Below, in pieces: positions 7,765 to 15,779 of a DNA stretch of 64,000 bases (position 1 is its first letter; every line of letters starts with the position of its first letter). The DNA is from Streptomyces lichenis (lineage in GTDB: Bacteria > Actinomycetota > Actinomycetes > Streptomycetales > Streptomycetaceae): NCBI RefSeq assembly GCF_023218175.1, contig NZ_JALPTH010000031.1, forward strand, positions 25,786 to 89,785, read 5' to 3'. The notes under the pieces were generated by a model, which did not search any database, was not told where the DNA came from, and saw nothing but the letters and a program-made list of their open reading frames with translations. A program made the translations under genes and the position numbers.

Positions 7765-10407
7765 TCAGCCTCCCGCGACCAGCCCCGGCAGCCGGTCCAG
7801 TGCCGCGCGCAGCTCCCCGGCCGGCAGTCCGCCGCCCTGGGCCAGCACCGGCGAACCGCCGCCGCGCCCGTGCAGCAGCTCCTTGACCAGCGCCCCGGCG
7901 TCGAGCCCGGACGCCCGCCCCGCCTCGTTCAGCGCCACCACCACCGTGCCGGAGGGGGCGCCCACGGCCGCCACCCCCGGGTGGGCGGCGGGCAGCCGGT
8001 CCCGTACCGCCTGCGCCAGGGCGCGCGGCTCCTCGCCGTCCTCGGCCACGGCGGTCACCACCCGCGTACCGGCGGCCCGCACCGCCTGACCGGCGAGTGC
8101 CGCCGCGCGCTCCAGCACGGCCCGCTGCCGCAGCCGGGCGTTCTCCCGGTCGGCCGCCTTCAGCCGGTCCAGCAGCCCCGCGATCCGCTCCGGCAACTCC
8201 GCCCGGGGCGCGCCCAGTTGCTCGGCGATCCGGGAGACCAGGTCCCGCTCCCGGGCCAGATAGCCGAACCCCTCCACCCCGACGGCCGCCTCGATCCGGC
8301 GCATCCCGGCGCCCACCGAGCCCTCCGAGGCCAGCGCCACCGTGCCGATCTGCGAGGCATGGCCGACATGCGTGCCGCCGCACAGCTCCCGCGACCAGGC
8401 CCCACCGATCTCGACCACCCGCACCCGCTCCCCGTAGGTCTCGTCGAACAGGGCCAGCGCGCCCAGCTCCTTGGCCTCCGGCAGCGTCATCCACCGCACG
8501 TCCACCGGCAGATCGCGGCGCAGCGCCCGGTTGGCGGCCTCCTCCACCGCACCGCGCACGCCCGCGGAGAGGCCGCCGCGCCAGGGGAAGTCCAGCCGCA
8601 GATAACCGGGGCGGTTGTACGAGCCGGCCTGCAGCGCCGTCGGGCCCAGCACCTCCCGCAGCGCGGCGTGCAGCACATGGGTGCCCGAGTGCGCCTGCCG
8701 GGCGCCCAGCCGCCACTCGGGGTCCACCGCCGCGTGCACGGTGTCGCCGGGCGCCAGCTCACCGCCGGTGACCCGCACCTGATGGGCGACCAGCCCGGGC
8801 AGCGGCCGCTGGACGTCCAGCACCTCCGCCTCGGCGGAGGCCGAGGAGAGCCGGCCCGCGTCGCTCTCCTGGCCGCCGGACTCCGCGTAGAACGGCGAGC
8901 GGTCCAGCACCACGGTGGCGATCCGCCCGGCCGCCGCCACCGGCAGCGGCCCCTCGGCGCCCAGCACCGCCAGCACCCGGGACTCGGTGGCCAGCGCCTC
9001 CCAGGCCACCCAGTCGGTGGGGCCGTGCGCGTCCAGCACCGCACGCAGCGCCGACGTGTCCGCCGAGCCGCCGGACTTGCGGGCCCGGGCGTCCGCCCTG
9101 GCCCGCTCACGCTGCTCCGCCATCAGCGCGGTGAAGCCCTCGCGGTCCACCTCCACGCCCTGCTCGGCCGCCATCTCCAGGGTCAGGTCCACCGGGAAGC
9201 CGTAGGTGTCGTGCAGCAGGAAGGCCTGCGCCCCGGGCAGCGAACGCCCGCCCTCCGCCTTGACCTTGGCCACCGCGGTGTCCAGTACGGCGGTGCCCTG
9301 GCGCAGGGTGGCCCGGAAGGCCTCCTCCTCGGCGTACGCCTGGTCGGAGATCCGCGCGAACTGCTCGGCCACCTCCGGGTAGCTCGGCGCCATGCGGTCC
9401 CGGGAGACCGGCAGCAGCTCGGGCAGCGCCGGGTCCTGGTAGCCCAGTTGGCGCATCGAGCGCACCGCCCGGCGCAGGATGCGGCGCAGGACGTAGCCGC
9501 GGCCCTCGTTGCCCGGGGCCGTCCCGTCGGCCAGCAGCATCAGCGCCGTGCGGACATGGTCGGCGACCACCCGCAGCCGTACGTCGGCGGCCGGGTCCGC
9601 CCCGTACCGTACGGCCGCGAGCGCGGCGGCCCGGTCCAGCACCGGCCGGGTCTCGTCGGTCTCGTAGAGGTTGTCCACGCCCTGGAGCAGGGTCGCCATC
9701 CGCTCCAGGCCCATCCCGGTGTCGATGTTGCGGCGCGGCAGCTCGCCCAGGATCGGATAACCGGACTTGCCGGGCCCCTCACCCCGCTCGAACTGCATGA
9801 AGACCAAATTCCAGAACTCCATGAACCGGTCCTCGTCCACCGCCGGGCCGCCCTCCCGGCCGAACGCCGGGCCCCGGTCGTAGTACAGCTCGGAGCACGG
9901 ACCGCACGGCCCGGGCACCCCCATCGACCAGAAGTTGTCCTCATCGCCCCGGGCCACGATCCGGGCGTCCGGCAGCCCGGAGATCCGCCGCCACAGCGCC
10001 CGCGACTCCTCGTCCGCGTGGTGCACGGTCACCCAGATCCGCTCCGGGTCCAGCCCGTAGCCGCCGTCCGCCGGGGCGGCCGTCGACAGCTCCCAGGCGA
10101 AGGCGATCGCCTCCTCCTTGAAGTAGTCGCCGAGCGAGAAGTTCCCGTTCATCTGGAAGAAGGAGCCGTGCCGGGTGGTCTTGCCGACCTCCTCGATGTC
10201 CAGGGTGCGCACGCACTTCTGCACACTGGCCGCCCGCGGCCAGGGCGCGGCACTCTCCCCGGTCAGATACGGCTTGAACGGCACCATTCCGGCGTTGACG
10301 AACAGCAGCGTCGGGTCGGGTGTCGGCAGCGGCGCGCTGGGCACCACGGTGTGGCCGCGGGTGGCGAAGAAGTCCAGGAAGCGGGTGCGGATCTCGGCGG
10401 TGCGCAA
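7765..10407 (-). CDS. alaS: Alanyl-tRNA synthetase
   Basis: Charges tRNA-Ala with alanine. The 880-residue protein is full length for the family. Seen in order: the class II catalytic core (VNAGMVPFKPYLTGE, KTTRHGSFFQMNGNF), the editing domain with HSGTH and the CGGTH zinc-type motif, and a C-Ala/DHHA1 end with GGGSPVLAQGGG. The start is TTG at 10407, with GGAG six bases upstream on the coding strand; no ATG or GTG is better placed. It lies downstream of tsaD in the same direction, separated by 144 bases filled with a short tandem repeat. Housekeeping streptomycete alaS usually sits beside ruvX and mltG, so this could be a second copy. I cannot test that from one window. Confidence 0.95.
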   Translation of the reverse strand: MRTAEIRTRFLDFFATRGHTVVPSAPLPTPDPTLLFVNAGMVPFKPYLTGESAAPWPRAASVQKCVRTLDIEEVGKTTRHGSFFQMNGNFSLGDYFKEEAIAFAWELSTAAPADGGYGLDPERIWVTVHHADEESRALWRRISGLPDARIVARGDEDNFWSMGVPGPCGPCSELYYDRGPAFGREGGPAVDEDRFMEFWNLVFMQFERGEGPGKSGYPILGELPRRNIDTGMGLERMATLLQGVDNLYETDETRPVLDRAAALAAVRYGADPAADVRLRVVADHVRTALMLLADGTAPGNEGRGYVLRRILRRAVRSMRQLGYQDPALPELLPVSRDRMAPSYPEVAEQFARISDQAYAEEEAFRATLRQGTAVLDTAVAKVKAEGGRSLPGAQAFLLHDTYGFPVDLTLEMAAEQGVEVDREGFTALMAEQRERARADARARKSGGSADTSALRAVLDAHGPTDWVAWEALATESRVLAVLGAEGPLPVAAAGRIATVVLDRSPFYAESGGQESDAGRLSSASAEAEVLDVQRPLPGLVAHQVRVTGGELAPGDTVHAAVDPEWRLGARQAHSGTHVLHAALREVLGPTALQAGSYNRPGYLRLDFPWRGGLSAGVRGAVEEAANRALRRDLPVDVRWMTLPEAKELGALALFDETYGERVRVVEIGGAWSRELCGGTHVGHASQIGTVALASEGSVGAGMRRIEAAVGVEGFGYLARERDLVSRIAEQLGAPRAELPERIAGLLDRLKAADRENARLRQRAVLERAAALAGQAVRAAGTRVVTAVAEDGEEPRALAQAVRDRLPAAHPGVAAVGAPSGTVVVALNEAGRASGLDAGALVKELLHGRGGGSPVLAQGGGLPAGELRAALDRLPGLVAGG

Positions 10408-10460
10408 GAGGTGCTCCGAAGGGTCGGAAGGGGGTGGGGGAGGGGTGGCCTCGGCAGCCG

Positions 10461-10566
10461 TCAGGCGGCTCCGGCGCCCGTCGTCTGACGGCTCCGGTGG
10501 CCGTCATCAGGCGGCTCCGGCGCCCGTCGTGAGGCGGTTCAGCGCCGTCGTTCAGGCGGCTCCGGC
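10461..10566. repeat. Degenerate 22-24 bp tandem repeat at the tsaD-alaS junction
   Basis: A unit beginning TCAGGCGGCTCCGG is exact over 24 bases at 10461-10484 and 10507-10530. Diverged copies lie between (10485-10506) and after (10530-10551), and the tsaD stop codon (10552-10554) is the start of a further copy. The array looks like tandem duplication of the 3' end of tsaD. Confidence 0.75.
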
Positions 10567-11631
10567 CAGGGCGGGCGGGCTCCCGGCGGCCACCGGCCGC
10601 AGCGCGGCGTACTCCAGCGGCGCGGAGGGGTCGATCGACACCTCCAGCGGCGCGGGCTCGGCGCCGGAGCGGACCAGCAGGTCGCCGACCGCCGCGATCA
10701 TGGCGCCGTTGTCGGTGCACAGCCCCATCCGCGGCACCCGCAGGGTGATCCCGGCCGCCGCGCAGCGCTCCTCGGCCAGCGCCCGCACCCGGGAGTTGGC
10801 GGCCACCCCGCCGACCACCACCAGCGTCGAGACGCCGTACGCCGCACAGGCCGCCAGCGCCTTGCGGGTCAGCACATCGGCCACCGCCTCCTGGAGTGAG
10901 GCGGCGCCGTCGGCGACCGGCAGCGGGGTGTCCCCGTGCCGCTCGGCCCAGCGGGCGGCGGCCGTCTTCAGCCCGGAGAAGGAGAAGGCGTACGGGTCGT
11001 CCCGGGGCCCGGTCAGCGGCCGGGGGAACGCCACCGCCGCCGGGTCGCCGCCCCGGGCCGCCCGGTCGATGGCCGGCCCGCCCGGATAGGGCAGCCCGAA
11101 GACCCGCGCCACCTTGTCGAAGCACTCCCCGGCCGCGTCGTCCACGGTGTCCCCGAGGTGCAGGATCGGGTCCCGGACCAGGTCGCGCACCAGCAGCAGC
11201 GAGGTGTGGCCGCCCGACACGATCAGCACCACACAGGGGTCGGGCAGCGGGCCGTGCTCCAGGGTGTCCGCCGCCACATGCCCGGCCAGGTGGTGCACCC
11301 CGTACAGCGGCACCCCGAGCGCGTACGCCAGGGTCTTCGCCCCGGCCAGCCCGACCTGGAGCGCCCCGGAGAGCCCCGGGCCGGTGGTGACGGCGACCGC
11401 GTCGATGTCCGCGAGCCGCAGCCCGGCCTGGTCCAGCGCCTCACGGACCACCGGGTTCAGCGCGTGCAGATGGGCGCGGGCGGCGATCTCCGGCACCACC
11501 CCGCCGAACCGGGCGTGCTCGTCCATGCTCGACGCCACCGCGTGGGCGAGCAGCCGCCCCTCGCTGACGATCCCGGCACCGGTCTCGTCGCACGACGACT
11601 CGATGCCCAGCACGATGCGTCCCGCCGCCAC
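10552..11631 (-). CDS. tsaD: tRNA N6-adenosine threonylcarbamoyltransferase
   Basis: Catalyses the last step of t6A37 modification of ANN-decoding tRNAs together with TsaB/TsaE. The 359-residue protein shows the Kae1/TsaD signatures in order: GIESSCDETG, VVPEIAARAH, TTGPGLSGAL, LIVSGGHTSLLL, GDTVDDAAGECFDKVAR, FSFSGLKTA and CTDNGAMIA. The GTG at 11631 follows a GAGG element by about eight bases and puts the core motif near residue 10. It is the promoter-proximal gene of an apparent tsaD-alaS operon. In streptomycetes tsaD normally follows alr-tsaE-tsaB-rimI; those genes are absent here, so a paralogue is possible. Confidence 0.92.
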   Translation of the reverse strand: MAAGRIVLGIESSCDETGAGIVSEGRLLAHAVASSMDEHARFGGVVPEIAARAHLHALNPVVREALDQAGLRLADIDAVAVTTGPGLSGALQVGLAGAKTLAYALGVPLYGVHHLAGHVAADTLEHGPLPDPCVVLIVSGGHTSLLLVRDLVRDPILHLGDTVDDAAGECFDKVARVFGLPYPGGPAIDRAARGGDPAAVAFPRPLTGPRDDPYAFSFSGLKTAAARWAERHGDTPLPVADGAASLQEAVADVLTRKALAACAAYGVSTLVVVGGVAANSRVRALAEERCAAAGITLRVPRMGLCTDNGAMIAAVGDLLVRSGAEPAPLEVSIDPSAPLEYAALRPVAAGSPPALAGAA

Positions 11632-11683
11632 GCGCCCACCCTCTTCCGCCTCTTCCGTTCGCTCTTCTGCCTGTCCATCGTAG

Positions 11684-11700
11684 GTGCAAGTAATGTGCAA
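11684..11700. promoter_or_regulatory. 11-bp-spaced GTGCAA direct repeat in divergent promoter region
   Basis: GTGCAA occurs at 11684-11689 and 11695-11700, one helical turn apart, between the divergent tsaD (start 11631) and DUF3253-like (start 11768) genes. It is the AT-richest part of the gap, and either a promoter or a regulator site would fit. No regulator is suggested by the context. Confidence 0.3.
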
Positions 11701-11767
11701 CAAGCCGCGCGGTGGTGCGGCCGCTCCGGGGGTACCCGGCGCCCGTACAGGGAAGGGAGGCCCGCCC

Positions 11768-12049
11768 ATGAGCCGTCGGCCCGACGCGCCCGAGCGGCTG
11801 GAGGAGACCGTGCTGCGCCTGCTCGACCAGCGCGCCGAGAACGCCACGATCTGCCCCTCAGAGGCCGCCCGCGCCGCCCACTCCGGCTCCGGAGACGGCT
11901 GGCGGGCCCTGATGGACCCGGTCCGCGAGGCCGTCCGCCGTCTGGTCGCCGCCGGCCGGGTCGAGGTGGTCCAGCACGGCGAGGTGGTGGACATGGACAC
12001 CGCCCGCGGGCCGATCCGGGTGCGCAAGGCGCCCGGGAAGCGGGACTAG
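11768..12049 (+). CDS. DUF3253-like small protein
   Basis: A 93-residue protein with a winged-helix-like layout: ERLEETVLRLLDQRAENATICPSEAAR, then WRALMDPVREAVRRLVAAGRVEVVQHGEVVD. This matches the DUF3253 family as I recall it; its biochemical role is not known. A GGAAGGGAGG element precedes the ATG. The stop codon TAG (12047-12049) overlaps the stop codon of the convergent GH114 gene (12046-12048), so the two genes share their last bases with no terminator between them. Confidence 0.75.
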   Translation: MSRRPDAPERLEETVLRLLDQRAENATICPSEAARAAHSGSGDGWRALMDPVREAVRRLVAAGRVEVVQHGEVVDMDTARGPIRVRKAPGKRD

Positions 12050-13002
12050 CAGGGCTTGCGCCAGGGGTCCAGGTCCAGGCGCTTGCGCATGGAGGACAGG
12101 CCCAGCGCCCGGGCCTCGCCGCAGAAGTCGTCGTTCTTCAGGGCGTACTCGACATGGAAGACGGCCTTCCCGGCCCGGATGAACGGGGTGAGCGCGGTGC
12201 ACTCGTCGTACTGGGCACACTCCTCGTTGACGGCGAAGTCGTAGAGCCCCACCAGCTGGGGGATCTGCGGCAGGTCGTTCTTGAGGCCGATGGCCAGTCC
12301 GCGGGCATGGGCGGCGTCGGCCAGCATGCGGTTGTAGGCGAGCTGGTGCCCGGCGGTCAGCGGAAAGCCGGTGTCATGCAGGTAGCCGTCCACCAGATCC
12401 GGCTCCACCGCGTCGAACCCCTTGTCGCGGCACAGGTCCAGGCGCCGTTCCATCAGGGGCTTCAGCACGTCCAGCCGGCGGATGTCCAGCCAGCGCTCGC
12501 CGGGCCAGCCGTTGCCCTCGCCGCGCAGCGACTCGGGGAAGTCCCCGGCGTCCGGGCGGAACTCCTCCCAGGCACCGGCATTGACGTAGCAGATGACCCG
12601 CCGTCCGTCGCGGTGCAGCCGGGCCACGTCCTCGGCGGTGTTGGCGAAGGCGTCGATGTCGTACACCGGCACGTCCACACTCGGGTCCACCCGCCCGTCC
12701 AGCTGCCACTGCCAGGGCGTCCCCGGCTTCGGCTGCCAGCGCGCCCGGGCCGGCTTCGACGGACCGGAGGAGGAGCGGGAGGGGGAGGGGGACGAGGCGG
12801 AGGAGGAGGGAGAAGGAGAACGGGAGGGGGACGGGCTGGCGGGCGCGGAAGTTGACGGGGAGGAGGCGGATGGGGAGGAGGCGGACGCTGAGGGGGAAGG
12901 GGACGGGGCCGGGGCGGGGGAGGAGCAGCCGGGCAGGGCGAGCAGCGCCAGTACGGTGAGCAGGGCGGCGAGCGGTGCCAGGGCCCCGGAGGTGCGGTTC
13001 AC
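12046..13002 (-). CDS. GH114-type (endo-alpha-1,4-polygalactosaminidase) lipoprotein
   Basis: Predicted secreted glycoside hydrolase of 318 residues. A signal peptide ends in a lipobox (LALPGCSS), followed by about 60 residues of Ser/Pro-rich linker, then a TIM-barrel domain with WQWQLDGRVD, YDIDAFAN, VICYVNAGAWEEFR, FDAVEPDLVDGY and GLAIGLKND, the GH114 pattern. GH114 enzymes (fungal Ega3, the PelA hydrolase region) cleave alpha-1,4-linked galactosamine polymers. The GTG start at 13002 overlaps the stop of the upstream epimerase (12999-13001), so translation is coupled. It is the last gene of the polysaccharide operon and may trim or release the product at the cell surface. Confidence 0.83.
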   Translation of the reverse strand: MNRTSGALAPLAALLTVLALLALPGCSSPAPAPSPSPSASASSPSASSPSTSAPASPSPSRSPSPSSSASSPSPSRSSSGPSKPARARWQPKPGTPWQWQLDGRVDPSVDVPVYDIDAFANTAEDVARLHRDGRRVICYVNAGAWEEFRPDAGDFPESLRGEGNGWPGERWLDIRRLDVLKPLMERRLDLCRDKGFDAVEPDLVDGYLHDTGFPLTAGHQLAYNRMLADAAHARGLAIGLKNDLPQIPQLVGLYDFAVNEECAQYDECTALTPFIRAGKAVFHVEYALKNDDFCGEARALGLSSMRKRLDLDPWRKPC

Positions 13003-13922
13003 CGCACCCCGCCGGGGCCGGCGGCCAGCGGCTCGGCGGCGATCGAGGCCCAGAGGGCGGCCACCGAGTCGGCCAGGGTGTGGCGGGGCGCCCAGCCGAG
13101 GGCGGCGCGGGCGGCCGAGACGTCGGAGCACTGCCAGCCGACGGCGGCCGAGCGGGCGGAGCCGCCCGCGCTCTCCTCGACGCGCCCGGTGAAGCCGGAG
13201 GCCCGGACCAGGGCGTGCACCAACTCCCGTACCTCCACGGCCTGTCCGCCGCTGATGTTGAGCACGGCAGGGAGCGGCCCCGGGCGGGTGGCGGCCAGCG
13301 CCGCGGCCTCGGCGAGGTCGCGGACGTCCACGAAGTCCCGGTACGGGGAGAGGTCGCCGACCCGCAGCACCGCCTCCGGCCCGGGGCCCGAGCGCAGCAG
13401 GGCGCGGGCCACCGAGCCGGGCAGCCCGGCGGCCGGGGCGCCCGGGCCGACCGGGTTGCCGACCCGCAGCACCACCGCGTCCAGCCCGGAGGCGGCCACC
13501 GCCACGGTGCCGGCCAGCTTGGTGGCACCGTAGGGGGCGGCCGGGCGGGTGGGTCCGTCCTCGTGGACCCGCTCACCCGGCCGGCCCGGCCCGTACTCGG
13601 CCGCCGAGCCGAGGTGGACCAGCCGGGCGGCCGGTGCCGCCTCCCGCAGCGCGGCGCAGAGCACCGCCGGGCCGCGGGCGTTGACCTCGGCCAGCACCAC
13701 CGGGTCCCCGCCGACCGCGCCGGCGCAGTTGACCACCGCGTCCGGGGCGAGCGCGGCGAGCGCCTCGGCGAGCGGGCCGGGGCGGGCCGTGGCGAGGTCC
13801 ACCGGCAGGTCGGCGCCGGGTGAGCGGCCGCCGTACAGCGGCCGGACGCCCGGCAGGGCGCTCAGCCGCTCGGCGACATGACCGCCCAGATAGCCGGTGG
13901 CGCCCAGGACCAGGATGCGCAT
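12999..13922 (-). CDS. NAD-dependent epimerase/dehydratase (SDR), polysaccharide operon
   Basis: Extended short-chain dehydrogenase of 307 residues. The dinucleotide motif GATGYLG is at about 8-14, the active-site region has GSAAEYGP, and the catalytic pair is in YGATK. RVGNPVGPG and YRDFVDVRDLAEA are the usual sugar-nucleotide epimerase/reductase blocks. Within the operon it probably modifies or epimerises the sugar nucleotide made by the neighbouring genes. The start is seven bases after the nucleotidyltransferase stop, and its TGA overlaps the GTG of the GH114 gene. The exact reaction cannot be fixed by eye. Confidence 0.8.
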   Translation of the reverse strand: MRILVLGATGYLGGHVAERLSALPGVRPLYGGRSPGADLPVDLATARPGPLAEALAALAPDAVVNCAGAVGGDPVVLAEVNARGPAVLCAALREAAPAARLVHLGSAAEYGPGRPGERVHEDGPTRPAAPYGATKLAGTVAVAASGLDAVVLRVGNPVGPGAPAAGLPGSVARALLRSGPGPEAVLRVGDLSPYRDFVDVRDLAEAAALAATRPGPLPAVLNISGGQAVEVRELVHALVRASGFTGRVEESAGGSARSAAVGWQCSDVSAARAALGWAPRHTLADSVAALWASIAAEPLAAGPGGVR

Positions 13923-13929
13923 GACGTGC

Positions 13930-14643
13930 TCAGGCTCCCCTCAACAGCAGCGACTGGTGGGTGGTGAACTCCGCGTTGGCGCGGTCGTAGTCGTCGGGCC
14001 GCCCGATGTCGAGCCAGTAGCCGTCGAACTCGTAGGCCGCGGGCGGGTTCCCGACGCCCAGCAGATCGAGGATCAGTTCGTCGAAACCGAGCGGCAGGCC
14101 CGGTGTGTAGCGGTCCAGGGTGGCGCGGGACACCGCGTACACCCCCATGGACACCCGGCAGTCCATGCTCGGCTTCTCCCGGAAGCCGACGACCTTTCCG
14201 GCCTCGGTGGTGAGCACCCCGAAGTCGATGTGGACCTTGCGCTGGTAGGTGGCGATGGTCAGCGGCGCGCTCCCGGCGGCGTGCCGGCGCACCAGGTCGG
14301 CGTAGTCCAGGTCGGTGAGGATGTCGCCGTTCATCACCAGGAAGTTCTCCGGCAGCCGCTCCCGGATGGTCAGCAGCGGGCCGATGGTGCCGAGCGGGCT
14401 CTCCTCGGTGGAGTAGTCGATGTCCAGCCCCCACCGGGCACCGCTGCCGACATAGGCCCGGATGATCTGGCCGAGGTGGCCGATGGCCAGGGTGCAGCTG
14501 GTGAACCCGGCCGCCGCCAGCTGGCGCAGCACGATCTCCAGGATCGCGTGCTGGTCCCCGATGGGCACCAGGGGCTTGGGCAGCGCGGTGGTGTACGGAC
14601 GCAGCCGGACGCCCTTGCCCCCGGCGAGTATCACTGCGTGCAT
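13930..14643 (-). CDS. Sugar-phosphate nucleotidyltransferase
   Basis: Makes an NDP-sugar from NTP and sugar-1-phosphate in the cytoplasm. The 237-residue GT-A fold protein shows the nucleotide loop LAGGKGVRLRPYT, PKPLVPIG, the metal-binding MNGDILTDLDYADL, GFREKPSMDCRVSMGVY and WLDIGRPDDY. It is the short form of the family (no left-handed beta-helix acyltransferase). AGGAGG lies six bases before the ATG, the best ribosome site in the operon. It follows the LegB-like dehydratase and precedes the second SDR. Which sugar it activates is unknown. Confidence 0.88.
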   Translation of the reverse strand: MHAVILAGGKGVRLRPYTTALPKPLVPIGDQHAILEIVLRQLAAAGFTSCTLAIGHLGQIIRAYVGSGARWGLDIDYSTEESPLGTIGPLLTIRERLPENFLVMNGDILTDLDYADLVRRHAAGSAPLTIATYQRKVHIDFGVLTTEAGKVVGFREKPSMDCRVSMGVYAVSRATLDRYTPGLPLGFDELILDLLGVGNPPAAYEFDGYWLDIGRPDDYDRANAEFTTHQSLLLRGA

Positions 14644-14717
14644 GGGAAGCCTCCTTGGTCGCGAACGGGTCGTGCGGGGTTAAGTGGTACGAGGGTGGGG
14701 TGGGTGTGCGCGGGACG

Positions 14718-15719
14718 TCAGATGTTGTAGATGTCGGTCTTGTAGCGGGCCAGGTTGGCCGGGTCGCGGAAGAACTCCACGGTCCGGGCGAGCCCCTCCT
14801 CCAGGTCGTGCGCCGGGGCCCAGCCGGTGGCCTCGCGCAGCCGGGTGGCGTCGGCGACCAGCCGCATCACCTCGGAGGCCGCCGGCCGCAGCCGCTGCTC
14901 GTCCTCCCGGACGTCGAGGTCGGCGGACATCACCTTGCCGATCAGCCGGACCAGGTCGCCGACCGATATCTCGCCCCCGGTACCGGCGTTGAAGGTCCGG
15001 CCCACCACCTGCCCGGCGGGCGCGGTGCCCACCGCGAGGAAGGCGGCGGCGGTGTCGGCGACGAAGCAGAAGTCCCGGGTCGGCCGCAGGTCGCCCAGGG
15101 TGATGGTGCGCGAGCCGGCCGCCACCTGGCCGATCACGGTGGGGATCACCGCCCGCATGGACTGGCGCGGGCCGTAGGTGTTGAAGGGGCGCAGGGTCAC
15201 CACGGGGGTGTCGAAGCTGGCGTGGTAGCTGTCCGCGAGGCGGTCCCCGCCGGCCTTGGAAGCGGCGTACGGGGACTGGGTGTTGATCGGGTGGTCCTCG
15301 GTGATCGGCACGGTCTGCGCGGTCCCGTAGGTCTCGCTGGTGGAGGTGTGCACCAGCCGCGGGGTGCCCAGCGCCCGTACCGCCTCCAGCACGTTGAGGG
15401 TGCCGGTGACATTGGTGTCCACATAGCTGTGCGGCGCCTGGTAGGAGTACGGGATCGCGATCAGCGCGGCCAGGTGGTAGACGGCGTCCGCGCCCTCGGC
15501 GAGCGCCCGCACCGAGCCGGGGTCGCGGACGTCGCCGAGCACGATCTCCACCTGGTCCAGCACGTCCTTGGGCAGCACCTCCAGCCAGCCGTAGGAGGAG
15601 AAGGAGTTGTACTGCGCCATGGCGCGCACCCGGTGCCCGGAGGCCACCAGGGCCTGGGTGAGGTGGGAGCCGATGAAGCCGTCGGCGCCGGTGACCGCGG
15701 CGAGCGGGCTGGAGGTCAT
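14718..15719 (-). CDS. LegB-like NAD-dependent 4,6-dehydratase (SDR)
   Basis: Extended SDR of 333 residues. GADGFIGSHL at the N-terminus binds NAD. The stretch YNSFSSYGWLE closely resembles the conserved segment of LegB-type UDP-sugar 4,6-dehydratases. TSETYG (a Thr-Ser-Glu arrangement typical of dehydratases, not simple 4-epimerases) and YAASK supply the active site. LRPFNTYGPRQS and GDLRPTRDFCFVADTA follow the family. A UDP-HexNAc is a plausible substrate given the operon. A C4-epimerase role, as for PelX-type enzymes in Pel systems, is an alternative. The gap to the upstream membrane protein is 60 bases. Confidence 0.8.
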   Translation of the reverse strand: MTSSPLAAVTGADGFIGSHLTQALVASGHRVRAMAQYNSFSSYGWLEVLPKDVLDQVEIVLGDVRDPGSVRALAEGADAVYHLAALIAIPYSYQAPHSYVDTNVTGTLNVLEAVRALGTPRLVHTSTSETYGTAQTVPITEDHPINTQSPYAASKAGGDRLADSYHASFDTPVVTLRPFNTYGPRQSMRAVIPTVIGQVAAGSRTITLGDLRPTRDFCFVADTAAAFLAVGTAPAGQVVGRTFNAGTGGEISVGDLVRLIGKVMSADLDVREDEQRLRPAASEVMRLVADATRLREATGWAPAHDLEEGLARTVEFFRDPANLARYKTDIYNI

Positions 15720-15779
15720 GAGCGGGATCCTCTATTCCGTAAGGGAGTTCGTGGCAGGGAGCGGTCGGGCTGGTACGGC

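Noticed and set aside
7666..10488. A 940-codon open frame on the plus strand
   Set aside because: It is the antisense shadow of alaS; its product is His/Arg/Gln-rich and has no domain character.
7256..11631. An antibiotic cluster suggested by an ABM monooxygenase beside a possible second alaS
   Set aside because: No assembly-line, tailoring or export genes adjoin; terminator-like hairpins separate the monooxygenase from alaS.
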